A DNA stretch of 64,000 nt, taken from the NCBI GenBank assembly GCA_951812805.1, contig CATOSZ010000001.1, positions 1 through 64,000 on the forward strand. The letters run 5' to 3'. The notes beneath the pieces were generated by a model. That model was not told the DNA's origin, did no database searches, and was given only the letters and a program-made list of their open reading frames with translations. Made by a program: the position numbers and the translations under genes. Of this stretch, positions 23,494 to 33,500 are shown piece after piece. Source of the stretch: an uncultured Alphaproteobacteria bacterium (lineage in GTDB: Bacteria > Pseudomonadota > Alphaproteobacteria > GCA-2731375). Numbering within the stretch: the stretch's first letter is position 1; the number at the start of each line of letters is the position of its first letter.

Positions 23494-26400
23494 GTTCAAG
23501 GTCGTCTGGAAACCGCGCCCGCAGATCGAAGGCTCGGCCAAGGTCAGCGGCCGGGCCGAATATACCCACGACATGACCTTGCCCGGCATGGCCTTCGCGG
23601 CCGTCTTGCGAAGTCCGCACGCCCATGCCCGGATCCGCTCGGTCGACCTCACCCGGGCGCGCGCCATGCCCGGCGTCGTCGCCGCCGTATCGGGGCGGGA
23701 GTTTCCGGACCTCAAGTATGTGAATGCCGGCCCTGCATTCGCCGACCGCTATGCGATGGCCCGCGAGCGGGTTCGATTCGTCGGCGAGGAAGTGGCGGCC
23801 CTCGCCGCGGATTCGCTGGCCGAGGCGCTGGCCGCGCTGGCCGCCATCGACGTCGCGTACGACGTTCTGCCCGCGGCGTTGGACGTGCCCGCCGCGCTCG
23901 CCGCCGACGCCCCGGAGATCCATCAGAAGCCGGACTTGCCGAGGAACGTCGCGCAAACCTCGGTTGCGACGTTCGGACCGGTGGACGAAGGGTTCGCCGC
24001 CGCGGCGCATATCCTGGACGACACGTTCGAACATGGCGCCGTCGCCCCGGTCTGCCTGGAGACGAACGGTGTGCTGGCCGATTTCGACGCCGCGAGCGGC
24101 GATCTGACGCTTTGGGCACCGTCGCAGGCGCCGTTCTTCGTCAGGAAGGAAATCGCCCACGTCCTGGAGCTGGCGTTGGAGAATGTGCATGTCCGCTCCG
24201 TCGTCATCGGCGGCGGCTTCGGGGGCAAGTCGCAAGCGCCGGAGCCTATTGCGATAGCCGCGCTTCTCGCCATGAAGGCGGGACGTCCGGTAAGGCTGCT
24301 GCTGAACCGCCAGGAGGAGTTTCTGAGCGGCAAGTCCGATCACGGTAAGAAGATGCGCGTCCGCACCGCCGTCGCCGCCGACGGCACGATCCTGGCGCGG
24401 CATACGGAATTCTGGGTCGATAACGGCGCCTATACCCATATGGGACCGGCCTATATCTCGGCCGTCCGACAACGCACCTGCAATCTTTACCGGGTCCGGG
24501 CGGCCGGGTTCGACGGCAAGCTGGTCCACACCAACAAGGTCTCCGGCGGGTCCTACCGCGGTATGGGCGCGCCGCAGATCATCTGGGCGATCGAGAGCCA
24601 GATCGATGAAATCGCCGAGCGGTTGGGGCGCGATAGGCTCGAGTATCGGATCGCCATCGCCAATCGACCCGGCGATGAGACGCCAATGGGCTGGAAGATC
24701 GGCACCTGCGCGCTGGCCGAGTGTCTCGAGGAAGCCGGCCGGCGGATCGGTTGGGACGAGAAAAAACACGCGATGCCGCCGGGTCGTGGGATCGGCTTCG
24801 CGGCCATGATCAATCCGAGCGTCGGCGTCCTTTATGCCGAAGGCAACTTCGCCTGCGTGTCGATCGACCTTCAGTCGGACGGGCGGCTTCGCGTCGGCAC
24901 CCAGTCCGCCGATTGCGGCACGTCCCAGAACACGGTGATGGGACAACTCGTCGCCGAAGAGCTGGGCGTCGCACCGGAGCTGATCGACGTCATCCATATG
25001 GACACCGACGAGACGCCGCCCGATCTCGGCAGCGCGGCCTCGCGCGTGACCTTCGTCAGCGGGGCGGCCGCGATCAAGACGGCGCAATCCTTCCGCGTCG
25101 AGCTCGAGGCGCGGCTCGCGCGCCATTGGGATGTGCCGGCCGAAGACATCTCTTTTGCCGATGGCGTCGCGGGTTACAGGGACGACAACGAAAGACGCCT
25201 GTCGCTCGTCGAGATCGCCGACCTCGAAGGCCCTTTCCGGGTCGAAGACCGCCACGACATCGACCTTCCCCGGCCCGACCCGGCGACCGGGTATGGCCAC
25301 TATGCGGCGACATACGGTTTCGGCGCCCAGGCGGTCGAGGTGGAGGTCGATCCGACGACCGGCCATGTGCAAGTGCTGAAGGTCGTGGTGGTTCAGGACG
25401 TCGGCCGCGTCATCAATCCGCTGGCGCTGGAAGGACAGATGCACGGCGGCATCGTGCAGGGCATCGGCATGGCCTTGCGGGAGGAGTTAGTCTTTGACCA
25501 TGGCGCGCCGGTCAACGCGTCGCTCATCACCTACAAGGCGCCGCGGATCCAGGAGACGCCGGAAATCGAAACGGTCTTCATCGAAACGAACGACCCGACC
25601 GGCCCCTATGGTGCCAAGGTTGGTGGCGAGCATTCGATAAACCCGACGCCGGCCGCCGTCGCCAACGCCGTCGCACACGCGACGGGGACGCGGTTCAACA
25701 GGTTGCCGATCACCGCCGGCGATATCCTGCAGGTGCGTCCGCGCCGGAAACCGCTCGCCCTCGAGCCGTGGAAACGGCCCTACAATCTGGAGGTGGCGAC
25801 GGCACGCGCGCTCTATCCGAAGGTCCTGTTTCCGGGCTTGCGCCGGTTGGGGGCAAGGCTAGGGCGCACACGAACACCGAAACCGACATGCGCGTATGTC
25901 CGGCCGAGCGATCTCGCCGATGCGCTCCGCGAACTCGCAATCCCCGGCCGGCATGCGAAACCCATCGCCGGCGGGACCGATCTTCAAGTCGGCATCAGGC
26001 AAGGCGTCTATGAACCCGACGTGGTGGTCGACATCGCGGATCTCTCCGAACTGCACGGCATATCGATCGGCGAGGACGTCGTCCGGATCGGCGGCGCCGT
26101 CACCCTCTCGGAAATCGTCGAGCGCGATGATATCCGGGCGCGGCATCCAATGTTGTCCGAGGGACTGGCGAAGATCGCGACGCGACAGATCCGCAACGTC
26201 GCCACCATTGCCGGTGATCTCTCGCAGGAAAAGCGGTGCTGGTTCTTTCGCAGCGGCGCCCAGTGCTACAAGGCGGGCGGGGTGACGTGCCCGTGTTATG
26301 CGGTGCTCGGGGACAACCGCCACCATGCGATTATGGGCGCCGGTCGATGCGCGGCGCCATGTGTCGCGGATGCCGCGCCCATTCTGACCGCCTTGGACGC

Positions 26401-26860
26401 GACGGTCGTTGTCGCGGGCACGGATCGCTTGCGAAGGATCGGACTCGAGGACTTTTATGCATGGTCCGGCGAGACCGTCGTAAAGCCAACGGAAATCATC
26501 GTTGGAATCGAGATTCCAAACAGCCTCGGCGAGACCAGGCAAACCTATGAAAAAGCGGCCGATTGGGACGGCGATTTCGCCAATGCGTCCGTGGCGGCAC
26601 GATTGATACTGCGGAACGGTCGCGTGACGTCTGCCCGCATCTCGCTGGGCGCGGTGGCGCCATTACCCATAAGGGCGAAGCAGACCGAGGCGGCATTGCT
26701 GCACGGCGATTCCTCGGCGGCGGCCCTTCGTTCGGCCGCGGAACTGACGGTCCGCGGCGCGCTGCCGCTTTCCGGAAACGCCTATAAGGCCGAATTGCTC
26801 GTCAACCTGACGCAGCGCGCGATCGAGAAATGTCTCGACGAGACACCGTCGCCTGAATGA
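23483..26860 (+). CDS. Fused molybdopterin and FAD subunits of a molybdenum hydroxylase
   Basis: An 1125-residue fusion. Residues 1 to about 755 form the molybdopterin-binding subunit, with VIGGGFGGKSQAPEP and a C-terminal active-site Glu candidate E716 in KVGGEHS. Residues from about 803 form a FAD-binding subunit with IAGGTDLQVGIRQG and the IRNVATIAGDLSQ motif. In most relatives these are separate genes. A Cys-rich insert (C919, C928, C936, C938, C956, C960) lies after the FAD motif, recalling the extra [4Fe-4S] loop of 4-hydroxybenzoyl-CoA reductase. Together with the [2Fe-2S] gene it makes a complete enzyme that hydroxylates or dehydroxylates an aromatic or heterocyclic substrate. The substrate is unknown. 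Confidence 0.93.
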   Translation: MNAEFKVVWKPRPQIEGSAKVSGRAEYTHDMTLPGMAFAAVLRSPHAHARIRSVDLTRARAMPGVVAAVSGREFPDLKYVNAGPAFADRYAMARERVRFVGEEVAALAADSLAEALAALAAIDVAYDVLPAALDVPAALAADAPEIHQKPDLPRNVAQTSVATFGPVDEGFAAAAHILDDTFEHGAVAPVCLETNGVLADFDAASGDLTLWAPSQAPFFVRKEIAHVLELALENVHVRSVVIGGGFGGKSQAPEPIAIAALLAMKAGRPVRLLLNRQEEFLSGKSDHGKKMRVRTAVAADGTILARHTEFWVDNGAYTHMGPAYISAVRQRTCNLYRVRAAGFDGKLVHTNKVSGGSYRGMGAPQIIWAIESQIDEIAERLGRDRLEYRIAIANRPGDETPMGWKIGTCALAECLEEAGRRIGWDEKKHAMPPGRGIGFAAMINPSVGVLYAEGNFACVSIDLQSDGRLRVGTQSADCGTSQNTVMGQLVAEELGVAPELIDVIHMDTDETPPDLGSAASRVTFVSGAAAIKTAQSFRVELEARLARHWDVPAEDISFADGVAGYRDDNERRLSLVEIADLEGPFRVEDRHDIDLPRPDPATGYGHYAATYGFGAQAVEVEVDPTTGHVQVLKVVVVQDVGRVINPLALEGQMHGGIVQGIGMALREELVFDHGAPVNASLITYKAPRIQETPEIETVFIETNDPTGPYGAKVGGEHSINPTPAAVANAVAHATGTRFNRLPITAGDILQVRPRRKPLALEPWKRPYNLEVATARALYPKVLFPGLRRLGARLGRTRTPKPTCAYVRPSDLADALRELAIPGRHAKPIAGGTDLQVGIRQGVYEPDVVVDIADLSELHGISIGEDVVRIGGAVTLSEIVERDDIRARHPMLSEGLAKIATRQIRNVATIAGDLSQEKRCWFFRSGAQCYKAGGVTCPCYAVLGDNRHHAIMGAGRCAAPCVADAAPILTALDATVVVAGTDRLRRIGLEDFYAWSGETVVKPTEIIVGIEIPNSLGETRQTYEKAADWDGDFANASVAARLILRNGRVTSARISLGAVAPLPIRAKQTEAALLHGDSSAAALRSAAELTVRGALPLSGNAYKAELLVNLTQRAIEKCLDETPSPE

Positions 26861-26951
26861 TCCACTTAGAGCCGGCAAAAGATTTGCCTCACCCGCTTCT
26901 GTCGTCGAGAATAATCGGGCTTCCCTATCTGCTATGGCGAGAGGGTCCCCC

Positions 26952-28178
26952 GTGAATGTGCCCATGAACGAAAGCCCTTTTCCACCGCTCGACGTCAGCG
27001 ATCCCGAGCTTTATCGGAGCGATGCATGGCCGGCTCTCTTCGCACGGCTGCGGGGGGAGGATCCGGTCCATTTCGTGCCGGACAGCGAGTTCGGACCCTA
27101 TTGGGCGGTCACCAAATACGACGACATCATGGCCGTCGAACTTGATCCGCAAACTTATTCCTCGGAACGCGGCGGTATCACCATCCGCGATATCCCCGAT
27201 GAGGTTCGTCGCGACAGCTTCATTCGGATGGATCCGCCCCGCCACACGGCGGAACGCAAGACCGTGGCGCCCATCGTGGCGCCGGGAAACCTGAAGAACA
27301 TGACGGACACGATCCGGGAGCGGACCGCCTACGCCCTGGACGGCTTGCCCATGAACGAAGAGTTCGATTGGGTCGACCGGGTTTCGATCGAGCTCACGAC
27401 GATGATGCTCGCCACCCTCTTCGACTTCCCCTGGGAGGATCGGCACAAGCTGACCTATTGGTCCGACCTTGCCACCTTCACCGATTACGATGGGGCGAAC
27501 CCGATGGTGCGGGACGAATTCGAGAAGTTCGAAAAGCTGAAGGAGATGGTGGCCTACTTCAAGAATCTGTGGGACGAGCGGATCGATCAGCCGCCCAAGT
27601 TCGACCTGATTTCAATGATGGCCCACTCGCCCGCGACCCGCGACATGGATACCCACAAGTTCATGGGCCAGCTTACCCTGCTGATCGTCGGCGGCAACGA
27701 CACCACGCGCAATTCCATGAGTGGCGGTCTCTGGTACTTGAGCCAGAACCCCCGGGAATGGGCGAAACTGCGTGCCAAGCCGGACCTGGTGCCGAGCCTG
27801 GTGGCCGAAACCATCCGCTTCCAGTCGCCCATCATTCACATGCGCCGGCAGACGACATGCGAGGCCGAGCTCGGCGGCAAGCGCATCGCCGAGGGCGAAA
27901 AGGTGATCATGTGGTACATCTCCGGCAACCGGGACGGCGAAGTGATCGAGCGGGCCGACGAGTTCATCATCGACCGCGACAAGCCACGTAAACATCTTTC
28001 CTACGGCGCCGGTATCCACCGCTGCGTCGGCGACCGTCTGGCCGACTTGCAGCTCGCGATCTTGTGGGAAGAGATCCTGAAGCGGGACCTGAAGATCGAA
28101 GTGCTGGGCCCACCGGAACGCCTCATGAGCAATTTCATCCGCGGCATTCGGCATTTGCCGGTGCGGCTCGTCGGCTAG
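26952..28178 (+). CDS. Cytochrome P450
   Basis: A bacterial class I P450 of about 408 residues that would hydroxylate a small organic substrate using a ferredoxin not encoded here. The oxygen-binding I-helix motif is GGNDTTRNS, the K-helix ETIRF is present, and the haem loop is SYGAGIHRCVGDRLADLQ with the haem Cys at about residue 358. The pattern is near the CYP153/CYP108-like group, which is not certain. The GTG at 26952 has GAGAGGG 6 nt upstream; the in-frame ATG at 26934 lacks this, so the GTG is preferred. It lies 91 bp after the molybdenum hydroxylase. Confidence 0.92.
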   Translation: MNVPMNESPFPPLDVSDPELYRSDAWPALFARLRGEDPVHFVPDSEFGPYWAVTKYDDIMAVELDPQTYSSERGGITIRDIPDEVRRDSFIRMDPPRHTAERKTVAPIVAPGNLKNMTDTIRERTAYALDGLPMNEEFDWVDRVSIELTTMMLATLFDFPWEDRHKLTYWSDLATFTDYDGANPMVRDEFEKFEKLKEMVAYFKNLWDERIDQPPKFDLISMMAHSPATRDMDTHKFMGQLTLLIVGGNDTTRNSMSGGLWYLSQNPREWAKLRAKPDLVPSLVAETIRFQSPIIHMRRQTTCEAELGGKRIAEGEKVIMWYISGNRDGEVIERADEFIIDRDKPRKHLSYGAGIHRCVGDRLADLQLAILWEEILKRDLKIEVLGPPERLMSNFIRGIRHLPVRLVG

Positions 28179-28305
28179 AGAACCGGGCATCCAATCCGGT
28201 CGGCCGTCCGCCCCAGGCGGCAAGAACACGATTTGTGCCGACCCCTCGGGCTGTTAGGTTGTCGCCTCGTCCTTCCCCCGTTTCAGCCGCAAGTCGAACA
28301 CGCCC

Positions 28306-29484
28306 GTGGGTTACAGCCGTCACGCTCTCATCAACGGTTTCGTCGCGACCCTGTTCGCGACGACGGGACCACTTGCCATCATGCTGGCCGTCGCCGACGG
28401 CGGCGGCATCGGGGAAGCGGACCTGCGCTCGTGGATCTTCGGCACCTATGCCTTTGGCGGGGCGCTGTCGATCCTGTTCTCGCTCCTGCAACGCCAGCCC
28501 ATCGCCATCGCCTGGACGATTCCCGGTATGGTGCTGCTGGCCGGCTCCCTCGACCATCTGAGCCTGGAGGAGGTCGTCGGCGCCTATCTGGCGACCGGCG
28601 TGCTGATCTGCGTCCTCGGCCTGACCGGCTGGGTCGGCCGGGTCATGGCCCTGGTGCCGACGCCGATCGTCATGGGCATGGTGGCCGGCGTCTTCTTGCC
28701 TTTCGGCCTGGCCATCCCCGAAGCCTTCGGCCAGTCGGTCTGGCTGGCGCTCGCCATGGTGGGCAGCTTCGTCGTCGTCGCCGCCCTGCCGCGCCTGGCC
28801 CGCGCCGTGCCGCCGGTCCTGGCGGCGCTGGCCGCGGGCGCCCTGGTGCTGGCATTCGGCGATGAGGTCGTCTGGCCCGCTACGTTGGCCTGGGAACCGG
28901 CGGCGCCCAAGTTCTATCTCCCCGCCTTTTCCGCCCAGGCGATGGTGGAGCTGGTTATCCCACTCACCGTCACCGTCGTCGCCATCCAGAACGCGCAGGG
29001 CTTTCTCGTGCTCCGCCAGGCGGGCTATGTGCCGGCGGTCGATCGGCTGACCGTGGCGTGCGGCGTCGGCTCGCTCGCCAACGCCCTCGTCGGCGCGGTC
29101 TCGGCCTGCGTGACCGGTCCGGCGAATGCCCTGCTGAACGTCTCCGGCGCGCCGGAGCGGCGCTATTGGGCCGGGGTGACGTTCGGTGTGCTGATGGTCG
29201 CGTTCGGCATCTTCTCGCCGCTGACCACGCAGCTCGGCCTCGCGCTGCCGACCGTCTTCGTGCTGCTGCTGGGCGGACTTGCGCTGCTGAACGTCTTGCG
29301 CGACAGCTTCACGCTCGCCTTCGGCGGGCACTTCCGCATGGGTGCCCTGATCGCCTTCATCACGACGATGAGCGACGTCACCCTGTTGAACATCGGCGGC
29401 GCCTTCTGGGGTTTGATCTTCGGCTGGCTCGCCAGTCGGCTGCTCGAGCCGACGGACTTCGAAGCGCCGGAACCGCGCACTTGA
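28306..29484 (+). CDS. BenE family benzoate/H+ symporter-like transporter
   Basis: A 392-residue integral membrane protein with about 11-12 hydrophobic helices. It matches the benzoate/H+ symporter (BenE) family: FATTGPLAIMLAVADGGG near the N-terminus, IAWTIPGMVLLAGS, and LVPTPIVMGMVAGVFLPF. BenE-type carriers take up aromatic acids with protons, but the substrate here is unproven. The GTG start at 28306 places the first helix directly after the N-terminus; no strong ribosome site is visible. Its neighbours (P450, molybdenum hydroxylase, cyclase-family hydrolase) fit aromatic or heterocycle uptake and degradation. Confidence 0.9.
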   Translation: MGYSRHALINGFVATLFATTGPLAIMLAVADGGGIGEADLRSWIFGTYAFGGALSILFSLLQRQPIAIAWTIPGMVLLAGSLDHLSLEEVVGAYLATGVLICVLGLTGWVGRVMALVPTPIVMGMVAGVFLPFGLAIPEAFGQSVWLALAMVGSFVVVAALPRLARAVPPVLAALAAGALVLAFGDEVVWPATLAWEPAAPKFYLPAFSAQAMVELVIPLTVTVVAIQNAQGFLVLRQAGYVPAVDRLTVACGVGSLANALVGAVSACVTGPANALLNVSGAPERRYWAGVTFGVLMVAFGIFSPLTTQLGLALPTVFVLLLGGLALLNVLRDSFTLAFGGHFRMGALIAFITTMSDVTLLNIGGAFWGLIFGWLASRLLEPTDFEAPEPRT

Positions 29485-29539
29485 AGCGGCGCGGCAACGC
29501 CCACACGATACGGCCGGGCATTGGGAGGGAGACGAGACG

Positions 29540-30556
29540 ATGGCGCAGAAATGGAAGAACCGGCCGGAGGGTTCGAACTGGGGCGATTTCGGGCCGGATG
29601 ACCAGCTCGGCCGGCTGAACTGGCTGGACGAGGCGGCGACCCTGAAGGGCGCGGCGGAGATCCGAACGGGAAAGCGATTCTGCCTCAGCCTGCCGCTGAA
29701 CGTGCCGGCGACGAACGCCACCAATCCGCGCCGCCTGCCGCCCGAATGGAAGGCCGTGGTGCGCGACGACAAGCCGGTCTTCAACCTCGCGCTCGGCGAA
29801 TTCCAGCCGGGCAGCACCCAGGTCGTCTCGGACGATGCCGTGCTGCTCTACAACCAGCATTCCAGCCAGTGGGACAGCCTGGCCCACATCGGCGGACTGT
29901 TCGATGCCGACGGCGACGGCGTGGTGGAGCGGATCCAGTACAACGGCCATTCCATTTTCGATGCGGCGGGCGAGGCGCGTTGGGGCGACGTCGGCGCCTG
30001 GAACCTCGGGCTCGAGCACATGGCGCGCCATTGCGTGCAGGGCCGCGGCGTCCTGCTGAACCTGAAGCGTCACTTCGGCAAGGAGAACCGCGCCATCGGC
30101 TACGACGAGGTGATGGGCCTGCTGGAGGCCGACGGCATCGAGATCGAACGCGGCGACATCGTCTGCTGCTATACCGGCTATGCGGACGAGCTGCTGCGCC
30201 TGGGCCACGACGTGCCGGCCGATCTGCCGCGCACCCATTGTCCGGCCTTCGACGGGCGCGATGCCAGGCTGCTGCAATGGATCGACGATTGCGGCATGTC
30301 GATCCTGGTCTCCGACAACCGGGCCGTCGAGTACGAGTACCAGGAGATCCCGCCGGGCGCCGAAGAGGGCGCGGTGCTGCCGCTGCACGAGCATTGCCTG
30401 TTCAAGCTCGGCATTCACCTGGGCGAGATGTGGTACTTCACCGAGATCGCCGAGTGGCTGGAGGCCCAGGGCCGCTACCGCTTCTTCATGACGGCGCCGC
30501 CGCTCTACCTGCCGGGCGCCGTCGGCTCGCCGGCCAACCCGATCGGCACGGTGTGA
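29540..30556 (+). CDS. Cyclase family protein (kynurenine formamidase-like)
   Basis: A 338-residue protein of the cyclase family (PF04199-like), Mn/Zn hydrolases that include kynurenine formamidase and isatin hydrolase. The metal-site pattern, usually HxGTHxDxPxH, appears in variant form as HSSQWDSLAHIGGLFDADGD (about residues 110-129). VCCYTGYADELL (near 205) and HEHCLFKLGIHLGE (near 288) are further family segments. The variant metal site should alter ligands but keeps two His and an Asp. AGGGAG precedes the ATG. Isatin- or amide-ring hydrolysis is possible; the substrate is unknown. Confidence 0.87.
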   Translation: MAQKWKNRPEGSNWGDFGPDDQLGRLNWLDEAATLKGAAEIRTGKRFCLSLPLNVPATNATNPRRLPPEWKAVVRDDKPVFNLALGEFQPGSTQVVSDDAVLLYNQHSSQWDSLAHIGGLFDADGDGVVERIQYNGHSIFDAAGEARWGDVGAWNLGLEHMARHCVQGRGVLLNLKRHFGKENRAIGYDEVMGLLEADGIEIERGDIVCCYTGYADELLRLGHDVPADLPRTHCPAFDGRDARLLQWIDDCGMSILVSDNRAVEYEYQEIPPGAEEGAVLPLHEHCLFKLGIHLGEMWYFTEIAEWLEAQGRYRFFMTAPPLYLPGAVGSPANPIGTV

Positions 30557-30580
30557 GGCCGGCGCGAGCGGTGTTGACGG

Positions 30581-33500
30581 ATGAATGACCTTGCCGCATG
30601 GCTTGCGCACCTGGGCCTCGAAAAATACGGCGAGGCCTTTCGTGAGAATGAGGTCGAATTCTCCGACCTGCCGGACCTGACGGAGGACGATCTGAAGGAG
30701 ATCGGCCTCCCTGTCGGGCCGCGCCGGCGGTTGATGAAGGCCGCGCAAGCCCTCGGCGATCTGGACGCCGACGAGGATATCGTCGAGGTCGCACCGGCAC
30801 GCTCGATGGAGGCGGAGCGCCGGCAGCTGACGGTCATGTTCGTCGATCTGGTCGGCTCGACGGAACTCTCCGGCCGGCTCGATCCCGAGGACCTCAGGGC
30901 CCTCATGCGGCGTTACCAGACGGTGGTCGCCGCGGTCATCGAACGGAACGCCGGCTACCTGGCGAACTGGTTGGGCGACGGGGTGATCGCCTACTTCGGC
31001 TGGCCGAGCGCGGGCGAGGACCAGGCTATCCGCGCGGTCCGGGCCGGCCTGGATGCCGTCGCGGCGGTGGGCGGCATTCCGCTTCCCGGCGTCGATACGA
31101 AGATGCTGGCGGCCCGCGTGGGGATCGCTACCGGGCCCGTCGTCGTCGGCGACCTCGCGGGCGATAGCGGCGGCCAGCAGGGCATGGTGACCGGCGAGAC
31201 GCCCAATCTGGCGGCACGACTGCAGGGCGAGGCGGTGCCGGGCGGCGTGGTGATCGGCCGGACGACCCGGGCGCTGGTCCAGGCCGCCTTCGACCTCGAA
31301 TCCCTGGGGCGGCTGGATCTGAAAGGGTTTGACGCGCCGGTCGAGGCCTGGAGCGTGCGCGGGCAACATGTGGACGAGGATCGGTTCGCGGTGCCGGGCG
31401 TCCGTCTGACGACGTTCACCGGGCGAACCCACGAGGTCGGATTGCTGCTCGATCGCTGGCAACGGGCGCGCGACGGTGAGGGTCAGGTCGTCCAGATCAT
31501 GGGTGAACCGGGTATTGGCAAGTCGCGCATCGTCGAGACTTTCCGGGGCCGCATCGATGGCGAGCCGTATCGTCGCATCGTCTTCCAATGTTCGCCGCAT
31601 CACGTGAACTCGGCGCTCTATCCGGTGATCCGCCACCTCGATCTGGCCGCCGGCTATGCGGCCGACGACGGCGTCGAGGCGAAACTGGCGGGTATCGAGG
31701 CGATGGTGGGCGAGGCCGGCCTGGATGCCGGTGAGGCCGCGCCGTTGATCGCTGCCCTGCTGTCCGTCCCCTTCGTGGGCTGCTTCGGCGATCTCGACAT
31801 GACGCCGCAGCAGCAGCGCGTGGCGACGCTGCGGGCCTTACAGGACCTGCTTCTCGCCTTGGCCCGCGACGAGCCGGTGCTGGTCGTACTGGAAGATGCC
31901 CACTGGATCGACCCGACGACACGGGAGCTGATCGTCGATGTCGTGCCCCGCCTGGCCGAGCGGCGGATCCTGCTGCTGATCACCCATCGTCCCGAATGGT
32001 CGGATCCCTTCCAGGGGCAGGGGCATGTCACGACCCTCAACATGACCCGGCTGTCCCGGGCGCAGATCGCCGAGATCGTCCGCGATGTCGCCGGCCGGGC
32101 GCTTTCGGACGACATCGTCGCCCGTATCGTGGAGCGTACCGACGGCGTGCCGCTGTTTATCGAGGAGCTGACCAAGGCGATGGCCGAGGCGGATTTCGAT
32201 CTCGCCGACGAGGACGTGCCGGTGACGTTGCAGGCCTCGCTCATGGCCCGGCTCGACCGGCTGGGGCCGGCCAAGGAGGTCGCCCAGATCGGCGCGGTCA
32301 TCGGGCGGGAGTTCGCCCGCGAGCTGCTGGCACGGGTGGCCGAGGGGCCCGGCGACGATCTGTCGGCGGCGCTCGACCGGTTGGTCGAGGCGCAGCTGAT
32401 TTTCCGCTCCCGCCATGACGAGGGCGAGGTCTATTCCTTCAAGCACGCGCTGGTTCAGGACGTCGCCTACGAGAGCCTGCTGCGCCAACGTCGCCAAGCC
32501 CTCCATCTCGCAATCGCCGAGGCCCTGTCGTCCGGCGACGATGCCCAGGCGGCGCCCGAGGTGCTGGCCCGGCACTACGAACAGGGAAACGATCTGCGCA
32601 GCGCACTGCTCTGGCTCGACCGGGCCGGGCTGGCAGCGGCGCAGCGCTCGGCACAGCCCGAGGCCGTGGCGCATTGCACCGGTGCCTTGCGGATTCTCGG
32701 TACTATCGGCGACCCGGGCGACGACGGCGATCGGGAGCTGGCATTGCTGTTTCGCCTCGGTCAGGCGCAATTCGGTGCCGTCGGCGGCGGCGCACCCGAG
32801 GCGATTGAAACTTTCGAGCGGGCGAGCGCGCTTGCGGCGCGCCGGGACGACCCGGTTGCCCGGGTGATCGCCCAATATGGTCAGTATGTCGGCCAGATGA
32901 TTTCCGGGCAGCTGCGCCTGGCCGACGAGGTCGGCGCGCAGGTCCGCACCGCCGCGAGGGAGAGCGGCCACGCCTGGATGGAACTCGTCGGTGGCCGGCT
33001 GATCGGCGGCGCCCGGTATTTGATGGGCGACCTCACCACCGCCCGGGACGTGCTGTACGGGTTCGTCGCTGCCGACGAGGCGGTGTTGCGGCAGATCCCG
33101 CCCGGCTTCGCGCACAGTCCGGTGGATACCGCGTTGCCGCTTCTCGCCCATGTCGAATGGGCCCTCGGCGAGCGGGAAGCCGCCTATGCGCGATCCGACG
33201 CGGCCATTCTGCGGATGGCCGACATTCGCGGCGACGCCAACTCGCTCGCCTTTGCGCTCACCTGGGATATGTTGATCTCCGCCTGCGAGCGCGACGGCGA
33301 ACGTCTGCATGCCTCCGCGACGCGGATGATTGCGCTCGCCGGGGAAACCGGCGGCATGTTCTGGGAACAATGGGGCCATTGTGCCCTCGGAGTGGCCGAA
33401 GTCATCGGCGGAAACGCCGCCGACGGCTTGGCACCGATCGCCGCCGGGGTCGAGGGGCTGCTCGCGACGGGGGCCTTGCAGCACATTCCCTTCCAGATGA

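Noticed and set aside
23348..25444. 698-codon minus-strand open frame inside the fused molybdenum hydroxylase
   Set aside because: It is antisense to a clear molybdopterin-binding protein and shows only low-complexity charged sequence.
29378..31636. 752-codon minus-strand open frame across the cyclase-family gene and the adenylate cyclase
   Set aside because: Both plus-strand genes carry catalytic motifs; the antisense translation has no domain and crosses gene boundaries.
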